The translations under genes and the position numbers were made by a program. The notes under the pieces are model-generated. The model worked only from the letters and a program-made list of their open reading frames with translations. It was not told the DNA's origin and ran no database searches. DNA of 64,000 nt from Candidatus Gastranaerophilales bacterium (GTDB taxonomy: Bacteria > Cyanobacteriota > Vampirovibrionia > Gastranaerophilales > Gastranaerophilaceae): NCBI GenBank assembly GCA_944323655.1, contig CALUTL010000007.1:43927-107926 (forward strand), given 5' to 3'. Positions 56,249-64,000 of this stretch are shown piece by piece (the first letter of the stretch is position 1; each line of letters begins with the position of its first letter).

Positions 56249-57310
56249 TTATTTTACAATTTTATTAAGTCCGTGTGGTTTGTCGACATTGCGTTTTAGT
56301 TTTTTGGCAATTTCAAGTGCCAAAATCTGGCAGATTATAACCGTACAAAATGATTTTATTAGTCTGCTTTCGCAATTGATGTTTATATTGTAATCTTCTG
56401 AAACCTTTTCATTCGTATTTCCTATTATACAAAGTACAGAAGAATAATCCTCTTTTATTTTGTTCAAATTTTTAATTGCTGTATAGCTTAAATCATCAAT
56501 GCATATATGAATTTGGGCAATTTTATTGTTCATAACCGCAACATGTCCGTGCATAAATTCGCCAAGAATACTTGAATACACATTTATGTAGGAGGTTTCT
56601 TTTATCTTTAAAGATGCCTCTTTGGCTAGTGCATAGGAAATTCCGTCTGCGGTTACTACCAAATTTTTGTATTCAGAAAGCGCTTTAGCAACTTCTTTTA
56701 TGTCATCTTGAAGTTCGTATGCTTTTTTTATAAATTCAGAAAGTGTTCTAAGCTGGTCAAAGTAATGAGATATGTCAATGCCTTTATGTGCTGCGTATTT
56801 TAAAACAAGCAAAGTGCAGCAAAGCATTTGGGCCGTCAGAGATTTTGTTGCCGCAATGCTTTTTTCTTCCCCTGCGCAGCAGTCAATTTTGAAATCCGAA
56901 GCTTGCCAAATTGTTGAATCTTTTTTGTTTGTAATGCACATTGTCCGCATTCCGAATTCTTTGGCTTTAATTAAAGCTTTATTTGTATCTGAGGTTTCGC
57001 CGGATTGCGTTATGAAAACATATAAAATATCGTTTTCATGCGGGATTACTGATTTTAGAAGAAATTCGCTTGAATAAATTGCGCCTGCTTCAATGTCTGC
57101 AATATTCCCGAATAAATCCGCCGCAAATCTTGCACAATTATAGGAAGAGCCGCTTGCTACAAGTACAACTTTTCTTATATCCGTCGGTATATCAAATAAA
57201 ATGTAATCGTTGTCGTTTATGTGGGAAGACAAAATATTTTCAAGCACAATCGCCTGTTCAAAAATCTCTTCTTCCATACTGGATTTTTTTTCTTCTTCTT
57301 TAAAAAACAT
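56249..57310 (-). CDS. SIS-domain sugar isomerase, GlmS isomerase-like without glutaminase
   Basis: 353 residues with two SIS domains, like the C-terminal isomerase half of GlmS: VVLVASGSSYNCARFAADLF, FITQSGETSDTNKALIKAKE, AGEEKSIAATKSLTAQML, LAKEASLKIKETSY with GEFMHGHVAVM, and a C-terminus ending VDKPHGLNKIVK like the V-D-x-P-x-x-L-x-K-S-V tail of GlmS. The N-terminal glutamine amidotransferase domain is missing, so it cannot use glutamine; deaminase/isomerase or ketose-amine functions (AgaS, FrlB types) are alternatives. 32 bp downstream of gatB on the same strand. Confidence 0.83.
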   Translation of the reverse strand: MFFKEEEKKSSMEEEIFEQAIVLENILSSHINDNDYILFDIPTDIRKVVLVASGSSYNCARFAADLFGNIADIEAGAIYSSEFLLKSVIPHENDILYVFITQSGETSDTNKALIKAKEFGMRTMCITNKKDSTIWQASDFKIDCCAGEEKSIAATKSLTAQMLCCTLLVLKYAAHKGIDISHYFDQLRTLSEFIKKAYELQDDIKEVAKALSEYKNLVVTADGISYALAKEASLKIKETSYINVYSSILGEFMHGHVAVMNNKIAQIHICIDDLSYTAIKNLNKIKEDYSSVLCIIGNTNEKVSEDYNININCESRLIKSFCTVIICQILALEIAKKLKRNVDKPHGLNKIVK

Positions 57311-57342
57311 AACTCACCTGTATTAAAGTCAAAACCCGTATT

Positions 57343-58788
57343 TTATCCGAGAATTTCTTTCATTAAATCGTTAACTGCTTTCGGGTTTGCTCTGCCTTTG
57401 GTTTCTTTCATAACTTGTCCGACAAAGAATCCTAAAAGTTGAACCTTGCCTGATTTGTATTTTGCAACTTGTTCAGGATTTGCGTCTGCAACTTTCTGGC
57501 AGATTTCTTTAATTGCGCTTTCGTCTGAAATCTGGCTTAAGCCTCTTTTTTCTACAATTTCGGAGGCTTTTTCGCCTGTTTTCATCATATCTACAATAAT
57601 CTGTTTTCCGATGTTATTTGAAATAGTGTTCTTTTCGATTAAGCTGATTAATTCTACAAGATTTTCGGGAGTAAGTTTTGTTTCAGTAATTTCAATGTGA
57701 TCTTCTTTCAAGTAAGCCGCAATTTCTCCCATAATAAAGTTTACGGCAATTTTTGGTGTTGCGCCGAGCTTTAGAACTTCATCAAAGAAAAGCGCAAGTC
57801 CCATTTGTTCAACGATTACGGAAGCGTCGTATTCGCTTAAGCCTAATCCCATATATCTCTGGCGTTTTGCTTCAGGAAGTTCAGGCATTTTGTCTTTAAT
57901 TTCCTGAACCCATTCGCGTGAAATCATAAGCGGCATCAAATCAGGCTCCGGAAAATATCTGTAATCGTGTGCATCTTCTTTGCCTCTCATTGATTTTGTT
58001 TCTCTTGAATTATCGTCCCAAAGTCTTGTTTCTTGAACTACTTCTCCGCCTTCTTCCACAATTTCAATCTGTCTGTCAATTTCGTATTCAATAGCTCTTT
58101 GAAGGGCTGAGAAGCTGTTTACGTTTTTAATTTCGGCTCTTGTTCCGAAAACCTTAGAGCCTTTTGGCATTATAGAAATGTTTGCATCACATCTCATTGA
58201 GCCTTCTTCAAGGTTGCCGTCGCATACACCGATGTAGCGGACGATGTTTCGAAGTTCTTCCATATAAGCTCTTGCTTCGTCTGAACTTCTCATATCAGGT
58301 TCTGATACGATTTCAAGAAGCGGAGTTCCTGCACGGTTAAGGTCAACAAGTGAATAGCTTGAACCTGCAATTCCGTCTGCGCCTGCGTGTACAAGCTTTC
58401 CTGCATCTTCCTCTAAGTGTGCGCGGGTAATCCCTATTCTTTTGCCTTTGATATCAATGTAACCGTTTACGCATATCGGCTCATCGTATTGTGAAATTTG
58501 GTAACCTTTCGGCAAATCCGGATAAAAATATTGTTTTCTGTCGAATTTGCAGCGTTCTGGAATTTCGCAATTAAGAGCAAGTCCGGTAAGTATTCCCATA
58601 TTTACGACTTCTTTGTTTAATACAGGTAAAACCCCGGGCATACCTAATGTAATCGGGCTTGTTTCAGAGTTTGGGTCTTTTCCGAATTCTGTTCCGTCTG
58701 GCGCAAATATTTTTGATTTAGTCTTTAATTGCGCGTGAACTTCCAAGCCTATTACAACTTCATATTTATCTCTCAAACTGCTTTCCAT
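57343..58788 (-). CDS. gatB: Aspartyl/glutamyl-tRNA amidotransferase subunit B
   Basis: Transfers ammonia to misacylated Glu-tRNA-Gln or Asp-tRNA-Asn with GatA and GatC. 481 residues. Seen: YEVVIGLEVHAQLKTKSKIF, a Tyr/Cys kinase-like core (LGMPGVLPVLNKEVVNMGIL, GLALNCEIPERCKFDRKQYF, YPDLPKGYQISQYDEPI), HLEEDAGKL, RCDANISI and KNVNSFSALQRAIEYEIDRQ, then helical and YqeY-like C-terminal domains (GQVMKETKGRANP). RBS AAGGAGA. gatA and gatC are not adjacent. Implies indirect charging of tRNA-Gln or -Asn. Confidence 0.97.
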   Translation of the reverse strand: MESSLRDKYEVVIGLEVHAQLKTKSKIFAPDGTEFGKDPNSETSPITLGMPGVLPVLNKEVVNMGILTGLALNCEIPERCKFDRKQYFYPDLPKGYQISQYDEPICVNGYIDIKGKRIGITRAHLEEDAGKLVHAGADGIAGSSYSLVDLNRAGTPLLEIVSEPDMRSSDEARAYMEELRNIVRYIGVCDGNLEEGSMRCDANISIMPKGSKVFGTRAEIKNVNSFSALQRAIEYEIDRQIEIVEEGGEVVQETRLWDDNSRETKSMRGKEDAHDYRYFPEPDLMPLMISREWVQEIKDKMPELPEAKRQRYMGLGLSEYDASVIVEQMGLALFFDEVLKLGATPKIAVNFIMGEIAAYLKEDHIEITETKLTPENLVELISLIEKNTISNNIGKQIIVDMMKTGEKASEIVEKRGLSQISDESAIKEICQKVADANPEQVAKYKSGKVQLLGFFVGQVMKETKGRANPKAVNDLMKEILG

Positions 58789-58909
58789 AATATCTCCTTA
58801 CATATCGACTTTTGTTAAATCTTTTTACTTCTTAAAGCTTAGGAAATTCTCCCTTCCGTCTGCCTTAAACATTTTAGCATAAACATGACCGTCATGTATT
58901 ATACAATTT

Positions 58910-59665
58910 TTATTCTGCAACAACTCTTGCTGGAAAATTGTTTTTCAAAAGGTCATTTGCAACACTTTGGGCTTTATCAACAGCACTGAACGAGCCCGCC
59001 TGTAGAGTATATGAGCCGTTTATGTTTTTGACAAATACATTTATGCCAAGCCCTGTTTCTGCAATAATACCTTTTGCAACTTCTGCCTGTGCGGCTGAGG
59101 AGTAGCTTCCTATATAAACTTTGTAAGTTTTAGGTGCCGGAGCCGGTACAGGTGCAGGATTTGTCTGTTGAATAGCTTCGTGTGCCGTTTGCTCTTTAGT
59201 ATTAACCTCGGGTGTTGGAGCTGCTGTATGTTCCTGTTTTGTCTCTGCCGGTGCAGAATGTTCTGCGGCTTTGTTATTTTCTTCCGTTTTATCAAATGTT
59301 AAAGGTATTGCTTCTTCTTCCTGCGGCTTTTTTTCAGGTATTACAACTTTTTCATCAAGTTCAGGATCAAATACAGAGTTTTTGGTTTCTGTCGTATTAT
59401 CTTCGTCTTGAATTTTCTTTAATCTGCTGTCAACATTCCCTCTGATAATCCCCTCTTCTTCATGCGTAACCTCAGGCTCATCTCCGATTGCAATATCAAC
59501 ATCAGGCGACATTAATTTTGCGCATCCTAAAAATGCTAAAAGTAATATGAAAAATGCCGAAATAAAAAGCACTAAACTTTGATGTGGATTTTTGGACAAT
59601 CTTTTTTTGTATTCACGATAGCTTATATGATCGGGGTTCACAATTTGTTTCGGTTGTTCTTCCAC
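58910..59665 (-). CDS. SPOR-domain membrane protein
   Basis: 251 residues. Cytoplasmic N-terminus, one transmembrane helix (SLVLFISAFFILLLAFLGCA, about 28-50), a long Glu/Pro/Ala/Thr-rich periplasmic linker, and a C-terminal SPOR domain (about 178-251: TYKVYIGSYSSAAQAEVAKG-like, VFVKNINGSYTLQAGSFSAV, LLKNNFPARVV). SPOR domains bind denuded septal peptidoglycan, so a division-site role is likely. The start is GTG with GAGGAG 7 nt upstream. Downstream of the DUF366 gene with a 2-bp gap. Confidence 0.88.
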   Translation of the reverse strand: MEEQPKQIVNPDHISYREYKKRLSKNPHQSLVLFISAFFILLLAFLGCAKLMSPDVDIAIGDEPEVTHEEEGIIRGNVDSRLKKIQDEDNTTETKNSVFDPELDEKVVIPEKKPQEEEAIPLTFDKTEENNKAAEHSAPAETKQEHTAAPTPEVNTKEQTAHEAIQQTNPAPVPAPAPKTYKVYIGSYSSAAQAEVAKGIIAETGLGINVFVKNINGSYTLQAGSFSAVDKAQSVANDLLKNNFPARVVAE

Positions 59666-59667
59666 TG

Positions 59668-60222
59668 TTACACTCCTCTTACTTTTGTACTTGCAAGCTC
59701 AATGTCTTCAAGTTCGTTTGCATAATTTTCCATTATTTCAAGCGCTAATTCCGATATATCTTCTATTCCAAGATCACTCATCAGACCGCTGGCTTTGACC
59801 GGTGCGCCCGCTGAATCTATGTTAATTCCTGTGTGAATAAGTATTGAAGTCAAGGATTTTGTCGCAATCGAAACGGTCAGCTTTTTACCTTCATAATATA
59901 GGTCGTCCCCGCTTCTTTCTACTTTTATCCCTCGTTTTTCCAGTGCTTCTTTTATTATACAAATCAGAAGCCTTTGTCTGAATACTCCTTCTACTAAGTT
60001 AACATTGAATTGCTCGGTTATAAAACTCAGCATATTTTTGCTGTAAATGGGTTCATTATTGATTACATCTTCTATGTCCACCATTTCATCAAGTTTTACG
60101 TCGCATTCTCCGCAAAATGCTACAATCGCATCGCCCTGTATTTTGAAATTCTTGTAAATCCAGTGCGGGCATAGTTGAAAGCCCTCGTATTTTATTTCTT
60201 TTTCAATCAGTTTGTATTTCAT
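59668..60222 (-). CDS. DUF366-family protein next to queC
   Basis: 184 residues matching the conserved pattern of DUF366 (COG2029): EIKYEGFQLCPHWIYKNFKI, QGDAIVAFCGECDVKLDEMV, RQRLLICIIKEALEKRG, RSGDDLYYEGKKLTVSIATK and LIHTGINIDSAGAPVKASGL with a terminal KVRGV. The family fold is related to biotin/lipoate ligase-like domains, and its biochemical role is not established to my knowledge. It lies 16 bp after queC on the same strand, so a link to 7-deazapurine (queuosine) metabolism is possible by context. Confidence 0.8.
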   Translation of the reverse strand: MKYKLIEKEIKYEGFQLCPHWIYKNFKIQGDAIVAFCGECDVKLDEMVDIEDVINNEPIYSKNMLSFITEQFNVNLVEGVFRQRLLICIIKEALEKRGIKVERSGDDLYYEGKKLTVSIATKSLTSILIHTGINIDSAGAPVKASGLMSDLGIEDISELALEIMENYANELEDIELASTKVRGV

Positions 60223-60238
60223 AACTTTGTTTTATCTG

Positions 60239-60907
60239 TTATTCAAATAATTCTTCTACCATATCCTTACAATTATTATACAACAAAGCATTTTTTAGTC
60301 TTATGCAGGATTCGCATTTGCCGCAATTCTTCTCGCCGCCTTGATAACAGCTCTTTACAAAATTTAGCGGTATGGAATTCTCAACTGCCAGTTTCACTAT
60401 ATCATTCTTGGTGTAATTTATCAAGGGCGCAACAATTTTGGGGTGGCAGCGGGTTGAATATTCAAATTCTTTTTCTGTTCTTTCTATAAATTCTTTGGTG
60501 TTATCGGGAAAAGTTGAGGCTTCTTCTTTGTTTGCGCCGATTATTATATAACCGTAATCTTCGCTATCAGCAAAGCTTGCAGCGATGTTTAAAAATAATC
60601 CGTTTCTGTTCGGTACCCAGACACTTTTGGCGCTTTCTTCACCTAGTTGGAGATCTTCTCCTTGCGGAATTTCAGCATCAGAACACAGTGAAGTGTGTGT
60701 AATTTCTTTCAAAAAATCCAGTTTTATTATTTTATGTCTGACTTTATAATATTCGCAAATTTTTGAAGAGGCTTCAATTTCCGACTTAAGCGCCTTTTGT
60801 CCGTAATCAAAAGTCAGTGCAAGCTCTAAATTATATTTTTCTCGGGTTAATCCAAGACTCACCAGAGAATCAAGACCTCCTGACAGTAAAATTATTGATT
60901 TAACCAT
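60239..60907 (-). CDS. queC: 7-cyano-7-deazaguanine synthase QueC
   Basis: Converts 7-carboxy-7-deazaguanine to preQ0, the precursor of queuosine in tRNA. 222 residues from ATG at 60907 (AGAGAGG upstream; gives the canonical start MVKSIILLSGGLDSLVSL); a longer upstream frame lies within the preceding gene. PP-loop SGGLDS, FDYGQKALKSEIEASSKI, VPNRNGLFLNIAASFADSED, and the zinc site CYQGGEKNCGKCESCIRL with four Cys. Its start overlaps the HEAT gene stop by 8 bp. queD, queE and queF are not in the window. Confidence 0.96.
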   Translation of the reverse strand: MVKSIILLSGGLDSLVSLGLTREKYNLELALTFDYGQKALKSEIEASSKICEYYKVRHKIIKLDFLKEITHTSLCSDAEIPQGEDLQLGEESAKSVWVPNRNGLFLNIAASFADSEDYGYIIIGANKEEASTFPDNTKEFIERTEKEFEYSTRCHPKIVAPLINYTKNDIVKLAVENSIPLNFVKSCYQGGEKNCGKCESCIRLKNALLYNNCKDMVEELFE

Positions 60908-61892
60908 CAAGTTCCTCTCTGAATTTTCGCGCAAATTCTTCGTCTTCGTCCGTTTCGTATTCATCAATCATTGAAACGGCCTCAACTTTTAAAATGTCGC
61001 TGTATAGGGGTTCTCTTATAACTTCGTCAAGAACCGAACGCCCATGAAGATTGTATAATGCAACAAGTGCATTCTTTTTAACCTCATCATCATCGTCAAA
61101 CAGGCAGCTTTTTATTGTTTCGTAAGCTTCGGGGTGCTCGCTGTCCATCATTGCTTCTATTGCGTTAATTCTTATTTGCGGGGATTCGTCCATAAGTGAC
61201 ATTTTTAAGGCATTAAAAACTCTCTCATCAGCTCCAAGCCTGAGTTTGCCAAGTGCTTCAATGACTCTTTCCTTTAAAAATGTGAATTTATCAATAATTC
61301 CCTGCTTTGTCTCAAGAATGCTAACCAAAGGATCGACTGCTCTCATATCTCCAAGCATGCCAAGGGCTGAAGCTGCTGATTCTCTTAAATAAACGGATTT
61401 TTCTTCCTCATCCTTAACTACATCAATTAACGGTGCTACCGCATATTTGTCGCCGATTCTCCCTAAAGCATCCGCACAGGCAAAGCGTACTTTATAATTT
61501 TCGTCTTTGTTGTTTAAACAGTATAAAAGAGGGGTTACCGCTGATGTGTCACGATAATTTGCAATTGCTTTTGCGCACATTACACGAAGATTTATATAAT
61601 TCTCTTTATCTTCAGGGGCTAAATTCTCAGCAATTTTTAATAACAAAATGTCTACAAGAATTGAGAGCGTTGAATAATTCCGAAACCTGTCTGCAAGCGC
61701 AATTACGTGAATTAAAATATCTGGGGATTTCGAATTTGTCAGAAGGTAATTGTAAATTTTTATCAAATCATCAGAGCAAAAATCGTTATCTAATCCGGTT
61801 ATGCGAGAGATTAGATTTTGGGTGTCTGGCGAATCTAACAAACCGTATTTTTCGGCTATCGCCTCTAAATTTAATTTGTTGTCTTCCGCCAT
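60900..61892 (-). CDS. HEAT-repeat protein (PBS-lyase type) upstream of queC
   Basis: 330 residues from ATG at 61892 (AAGGGG 6 nt upstream); an earlier in-frame ATG has no RBS. Mostly HEAT/PBS-lyase repeats of about 31 residues: VRFACADALGRIGDKYAVAP with LIDVVKDEEEKSVYLRESAA and SALGMLGDMRAVDPLVSILE, and later IRINAIEAMMDSEHPEAYET. This repeat type is common in cyanobacterial phycobilin lyases, but here it is presumably a general protein-interaction solenoid. Acidic C-terminus. Translationally coupled to queC. Confidence 0.88.
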   Translation of the reverse strand: MAEDNKLNLEAIAEKYGLLDSPDTQNLISRITGLDNDFCSDDLIKIYNYLLTNSKSPDILIHVIALADRFRNYSTLSILVDILLLKIAENLAPEDKENYINLRVMCAKAIANYRDTSAVTPLLYCLNNKDENYKVRFACADALGRIGDKYAVAPLIDVVKDEEEKSVYLRESAASALGMLGDMRAVDPLVSILETKQGIIDKFTFLKERVIEALGKLRLGADERVFNALKMSLMDESPQIRINAIEAMMDSEHPEAYETIKSCLFDDDDEVKKNALVALYNLHGRSVLDEVIREPLYSDILKVEAVSMIDEYETDEDEEFARKFREELDG

Positions 61893-61987
61893 ATTGAACC
61901 CCTTGATTTCCCCGTTTCTTATGTAAGAAAATACAATAAACACGTTTTTTTTTCAAGCAATTCACAAATTTTCATAAAAACAAAGAC

Positions 61988-62015
61988 TTGAAAATAAAAA
62001 TTTATCTGCTAGAAT
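61988..62015 (+). promoter_or_regulatory. tRNA-Arg promoter
   Basis: TTGAAA (61988-61993), 16-nt spacer, TAGAAT (62010-62015), about 85 nt upstream of the tRNA gene. Confidence 0.55.
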
Positions 62016-62099
62016 TTCATTGTACCTCTAAAGAAGGGCGAATACAGTTAAAGATTTGCGGAAGCAGAGTTGATTGTATTTGTTGTGAAAATTAAATAA

Positions 62100-62173
<74 letters not shown>

Positions 62174-62174
62174 A

Positions 62175-62208
62175 TAAAAAAGAGACAGTATTTACTGCCT
62201 CTTTTTTA
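62175..62208 (+). terminator. tRNA-Arg terminator
   Basis: Stem AAAAAAGAGACAGTA / TACTGCCTCTTTTTT with one mismatch, just after the tRNA. Confidence 0.8.
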
Positions 62209-62266
62209 TTAGATTATATTTTATTGTTTGTCTGTATGTAATTGTAATTTAACGACCGGTTTTATT

Positions 62267-62291
62267 TGTACGGATACTTTGATTATTTTGG
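62267..62291 (+). repeat. Transposase-type end site 1 (outermost)
   Basis: TGTACGGATACTTTGATTAT then TTTGGA. Differs from site 3 by one base (ACTTTG versus AGTTTG). Confidence 0.75.
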
Positions 62292-62337
62292 ACAGCCCGC
62301 TCTGCGAGGGCGTTTTCAGGTCGGAAAATTAAGTTTA

Positions 62338-62357
62338 CCAAAAAAATCAAACTGCCG
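62338..62357 (-). repeat. Inverted end-type site
   Basis: Read on the minus strand: CGGCAGTTTGATTTTTTTGG, matching sites 1-3 apart from the missing TGTA and one missing base. Confidence 0.55.
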
Positions 62358-62376
62358 AAATGGACTTTTTTCGGAC

Positions 62377-62400
62377 TGTACGGATAGTTTGATTTTTTCT
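62377..62400 (+). repeat. Transposase-type end site 2
   Basis: TGTACGGATAGTTTGATTTT then TTCT, 110 bp inside site 1. Confidence 0.75.
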
Positions 62401-62431
62401 TAATATAGCTGGTTTAGCACCGTTTTTAAGG

Positions 62432-62456
62432 TGTACGGATAGTTTGATTATTTTGG
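62432..62456 (+). repeat. Transposase-type end site 3
   Basis: TGTACGGATAGTTTGATTAT then TTTGG, 55 bp inside site 2. Confidence 0.75.
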
Positions 62457-62485
62457 TATAGTCCAGTTGTGCAAGGAATTAAAAA

Positions 62486-62561
62486 ATTAACACCAAGTTT
62501 CGGAAAAATTAACACAAGGTTTTGGAAATTTTAATGATACAAGAATGACACAAAGCTCGGA
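62486..62561 (+). repeat. Operator-like direct repeats before the transposase gene
   Basis: ATTAACACCAAGTTTCGGA (62486-62504) and ATTAACACAAGGTTTTGGA (62508-62526), 22 bp apart, plus a weaker third ATGACACAAAGCTCGGA (62545-62561). Their place just upstream of the transposase start suggests repressor or transposase N-domain binding sites. Confidence 0.55.
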
Positions 62562-62606
62562 AGTGATGTTCCAATACATTTAATTTCGAGCTAATGTGTG
62601 TCTGCG

Positions 62607-64000
62607 ATGAAAAACAAAGAATATATAGATATTAATAAAATAGCAGAATTAAAAGGGTTGAAAAGCAATCGTTCACTAAGATTAGCAATTCAAAAAGGTA
62701 AATATGTAGCACGTGTTGTTAAAGTTTTTGGAGGTAAATCATACGAGATATTATACTCATCTCTAGAACCAGAAATTCAAGAAAAACTCCAAGATGAATT
62801 AATTAAAGAAGTAACTCAATCAAATTGCACCGCATTAGTTCCCATTAATAATATAAACAATAAAAACTTCATAACAGAGAGTGCAAAATTAACGGCACTT
62901 GCTAGAGTAGATATTGTAAAAGCTCTTCAGAATATGAGAACTAAATACAAAACTAAAAAAGAAGCCGATTCAATATTTTTAGATTTATACAATAGTGGAA
63001 TGTATCTTCCAAAGATACATAAATTTATTGGAAGTATTTCAATAGGCACACTTCATCGATGGATTTGGGCATATGAAGATAATGAAGATTATAGGGTGTT
63101 ACTTCCTAATTACAAATATACAAAACAGGGTGAATATAATACAATTTTAACTCAAGAAATGAAGGATATATTTATTAAATTTCTTCTACATCCAAATAAA
63201 TTCTCTGTTACAAAAGCGATAAAATTAACTCAACATATACTAGAAAAGAAAGGAGTTGAAAATATTCCCCACATTATTACATTTAGAAGATACGCTGAAC
63301 ATTACAAAAAGAATAATTATTCAAGATGGATTTTATTTAGAGAAGGTGAAAAGGCATACCACGATAAAGTAGAAGCATATATTGAAAGAGATATTTCAAA
63401 ATTAGAAGTTGGTGATGTACTTATTGCTGATGGACATACTCTAAACTTTCAAGTAATTAATCCATTTACAGGAAAACCGACCAGAGCAACTTTGGTCGGT
63501 TTTTTAGATTGGAAATCAACAGCATTAGTCGGATATGAAATTATGATGAGTGAAAACACTCAATGTATAGCAAGTGCATTAAGAAATGCCATCATTAATT
63601 TAGGTATGATTCCGAAGGTAGTTTATCAAGATAACGGGAAAGCTTTTAAAGCAAAGTATTTTCAATCCTGTGATTTTGACGAAGAAGGGTTTAATGGAAT
63701 TTATGCAAATCTCGGAATCAAATCAGTTTTTGCAAAACCATATAACGCTAGAGCGAAAGTTAATACTCAATTCGATAAAAATAATCCACCTGTATGGTTG
63801 TCAATTACTGAAGCCTCACGTCTTCTTAACCTAAAAGAGAAGACAGTAAAAGATTATTGTAGAAATGGAAAAGTTAACTATAAGGTAGAGCTTAATAACA
63901 GAGCATATAATTATTTTATCCGCTTTGATTCTTTGCCTAATTATGCAAAATATAAAATAATTCCAGAGTCACAGGAAAGTAAAAAGAAATATTCAGAAGC
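62607..64000 (+). CDS. Mu-type (MuA family) transposase, partial at window end, apparently chimeric
   Basis: 464 codons are visible, with no stop before the window end. Residues 5-60 (YIDINKIAELKGLKSNRSLR and GGKSYEILYSSLEPEIQEKL) match the MuA N-terminal DNA-binding domain pattern ending in S-L-P/E. Helical DNA-binding domains follow (TLHRWIWAYE, ITFRRYAEHY). The RNase H-like core begins near 262 with DVLIADGHTLNFQV (D275) and VVYQDNGKAFKA (D342), giving two of the DDE residues. After KPYNARAK (377-384) the expected E-R-F segment is replaced by VWLSITEASRLLNLKEKTVK and NRAYNYFIRFDSLPNYAKYK, which is itself a second MuA-type N-terminal domain. The catalytic Glu is thus not visible. ATG at 62607 has no good RBS; GTG at 62598 is an alternative. 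Confidence 0.85.
   Translation, partial: MKNKEYIDINKIAELKGLKSNRSLRLAIQKGKYVARVVKVFGGKSYEILYSSLEPEIQEKLQDELIKEVTQSNCTALVPINNINNKNFITESAKLTALARVDIVKALQNMRTKYKTKKEADSIFLDLYNSGMYLPKIHKFIGSISIGTLHRWIWAYEDNEDYRVLLPNYKYTKQGEYNTILTQEMKDIFIKFLLHPNKFSVTKAIKLTQHILEKKGVENIPHIITFRRYAEHYKKNNYSRWILFREGEKAYHDKVEAYIERDISKLEVGDVLIADGHTLNFQVINPFTGKPTRATLVGFLDWKSTALVGYEIMMSENTQCIASALRNAIINLGMIPKVVYQDNGKAFKAKYFQSCDFDEEGFNGIYANLGIKSVFAKPYNARAKVNTQFDKNNPPVWLSITEASRLLNLKEKTVKDYCRNGKVNYKVELNNRAYNYFIRFDSLPNYAKYKIIPESQESKKKYSE

Larger units (their letters stand above)
62267..64000 (+). mobile_element. Left part of a Mu-like transposable element (runs off the window)
   Basis: Starts, on the best reading, at TGTACGGATA (62267), 94 bp downstream of the tRNA-Arg gene. 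The first 190 bp hold three direct copies of a 24-25-bp site and one inverted copy, spaced about 110 and 55 bp apart. Short direct repeats follow just before a MuA-family transposase gene. This is the expected order for a Mu-type end: transposase-binding sites, operator-like sites, then the transposase gene. The right end and cargo are outside the window. TTTAT just before 62267 could be the 5-bp target duplication, but cannot be checked without the other end. Confidence 0.75.

Noticed and set aside
62267..62456. Regularly repeated 24-25-bp sequence taken as a possible CRISPR array
   Set aside because: Spacing is unequal (110 and 55 bp), one copy is inverted, there are no cas genes, and a Mu-type transposase follows directly. 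End-binding sites explain it better.

Overview
The window is an AT-rich, gene-dense stretch of bacterial chromosome with about 62 protein genes, one tRNA gene and the left part of a Mu-like transposable element. The best guess for the host is a gut Melainabacteria-type organism (Vampirovibrionia, Gastranaerophilales), the non-photosynthetic sister group of cyanobacteria. Grounds: two prepilin-like proteins with the FTxAEVLIT signature, several lineage-specific proteins whose N-termini carry Asn-rich FKG or PSFG motifs, an outer-membrane-type envelope (KdsA for lipopolysaccharide, OmpA-like and SPOR proteins), and otherwise anaerobe-like housekeeping genes with Rex redox control. This is inference from protein character; no rRNA is present to confirm it.

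Layout. 1-11000: the 3' half of secA, an XRE regulator, a prepilin, ychF, a very large GH13-like protein, ahcY and a TerC/DUF475 membrane protein. 11000-18000: a translation operon prfA-ylxR-infB-rbfA-truB that runs on into an exported DUF2993 protein, a GerMN protein and a HicB-like protein. 18000-19050: non-coding, built of about 287-bp structured repeats that include a MITE-like copy with perfect 16-bp terminal inverted repeats. 19070-32700: a regulator made of four tandem GntR-type winged helices, adk-map, tmk, gyrB with a small AbrB-like gene in front, a second prepilin, a degenerate HD-GYP protein, ftsL-rsmH and gltX. 32800-46700: an exported beta-rich protein, ftsB, TPR proteins, an HExxH protein, rseP, pdxJ, rex, coaX, hisS and rqcP. 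46800-62000: a metallophosphoesterase, a CorC/CNNM protein, a FliA/WhiG-type sigma factor, an OmpA-like protein, an M16-fold protein without its zinc site, kdsA-MBL-pheS, a GlmS-like SIS protein, gatB, and the cluster HEAT-queC-DUF366-SPOR. 62100-64000: tRNA-Arg(ACG) followed by the end of a Mu-like element with repeated transposase-type sites and a transposase gene that runs off the window.

Most of the content is housekeeping: translation (prfA, infB, rbfA, truB, gltX, hisS, pheS, gatB, map, rqcP), nucleotide and cofactor metabolism (adk, tmk, coaX, pdxJ, ahcY, queC), envelope and division (ftsL, ftsB, rsmH, rseP, kdsA, SPOR) and secretion (secA). The points most worth a second look are: six genes whose -10 box lies exactly 6 nt before the start codon, implying leaderless mRNAs; the four-domain GntR protein; the structured repeat family at 18 kb; three conserved folds that have lost catalytic residues (HD-GYP, M16, nucleotidyltransferase-like); and the apparently chimeric Mu-type transposase at the right edge.
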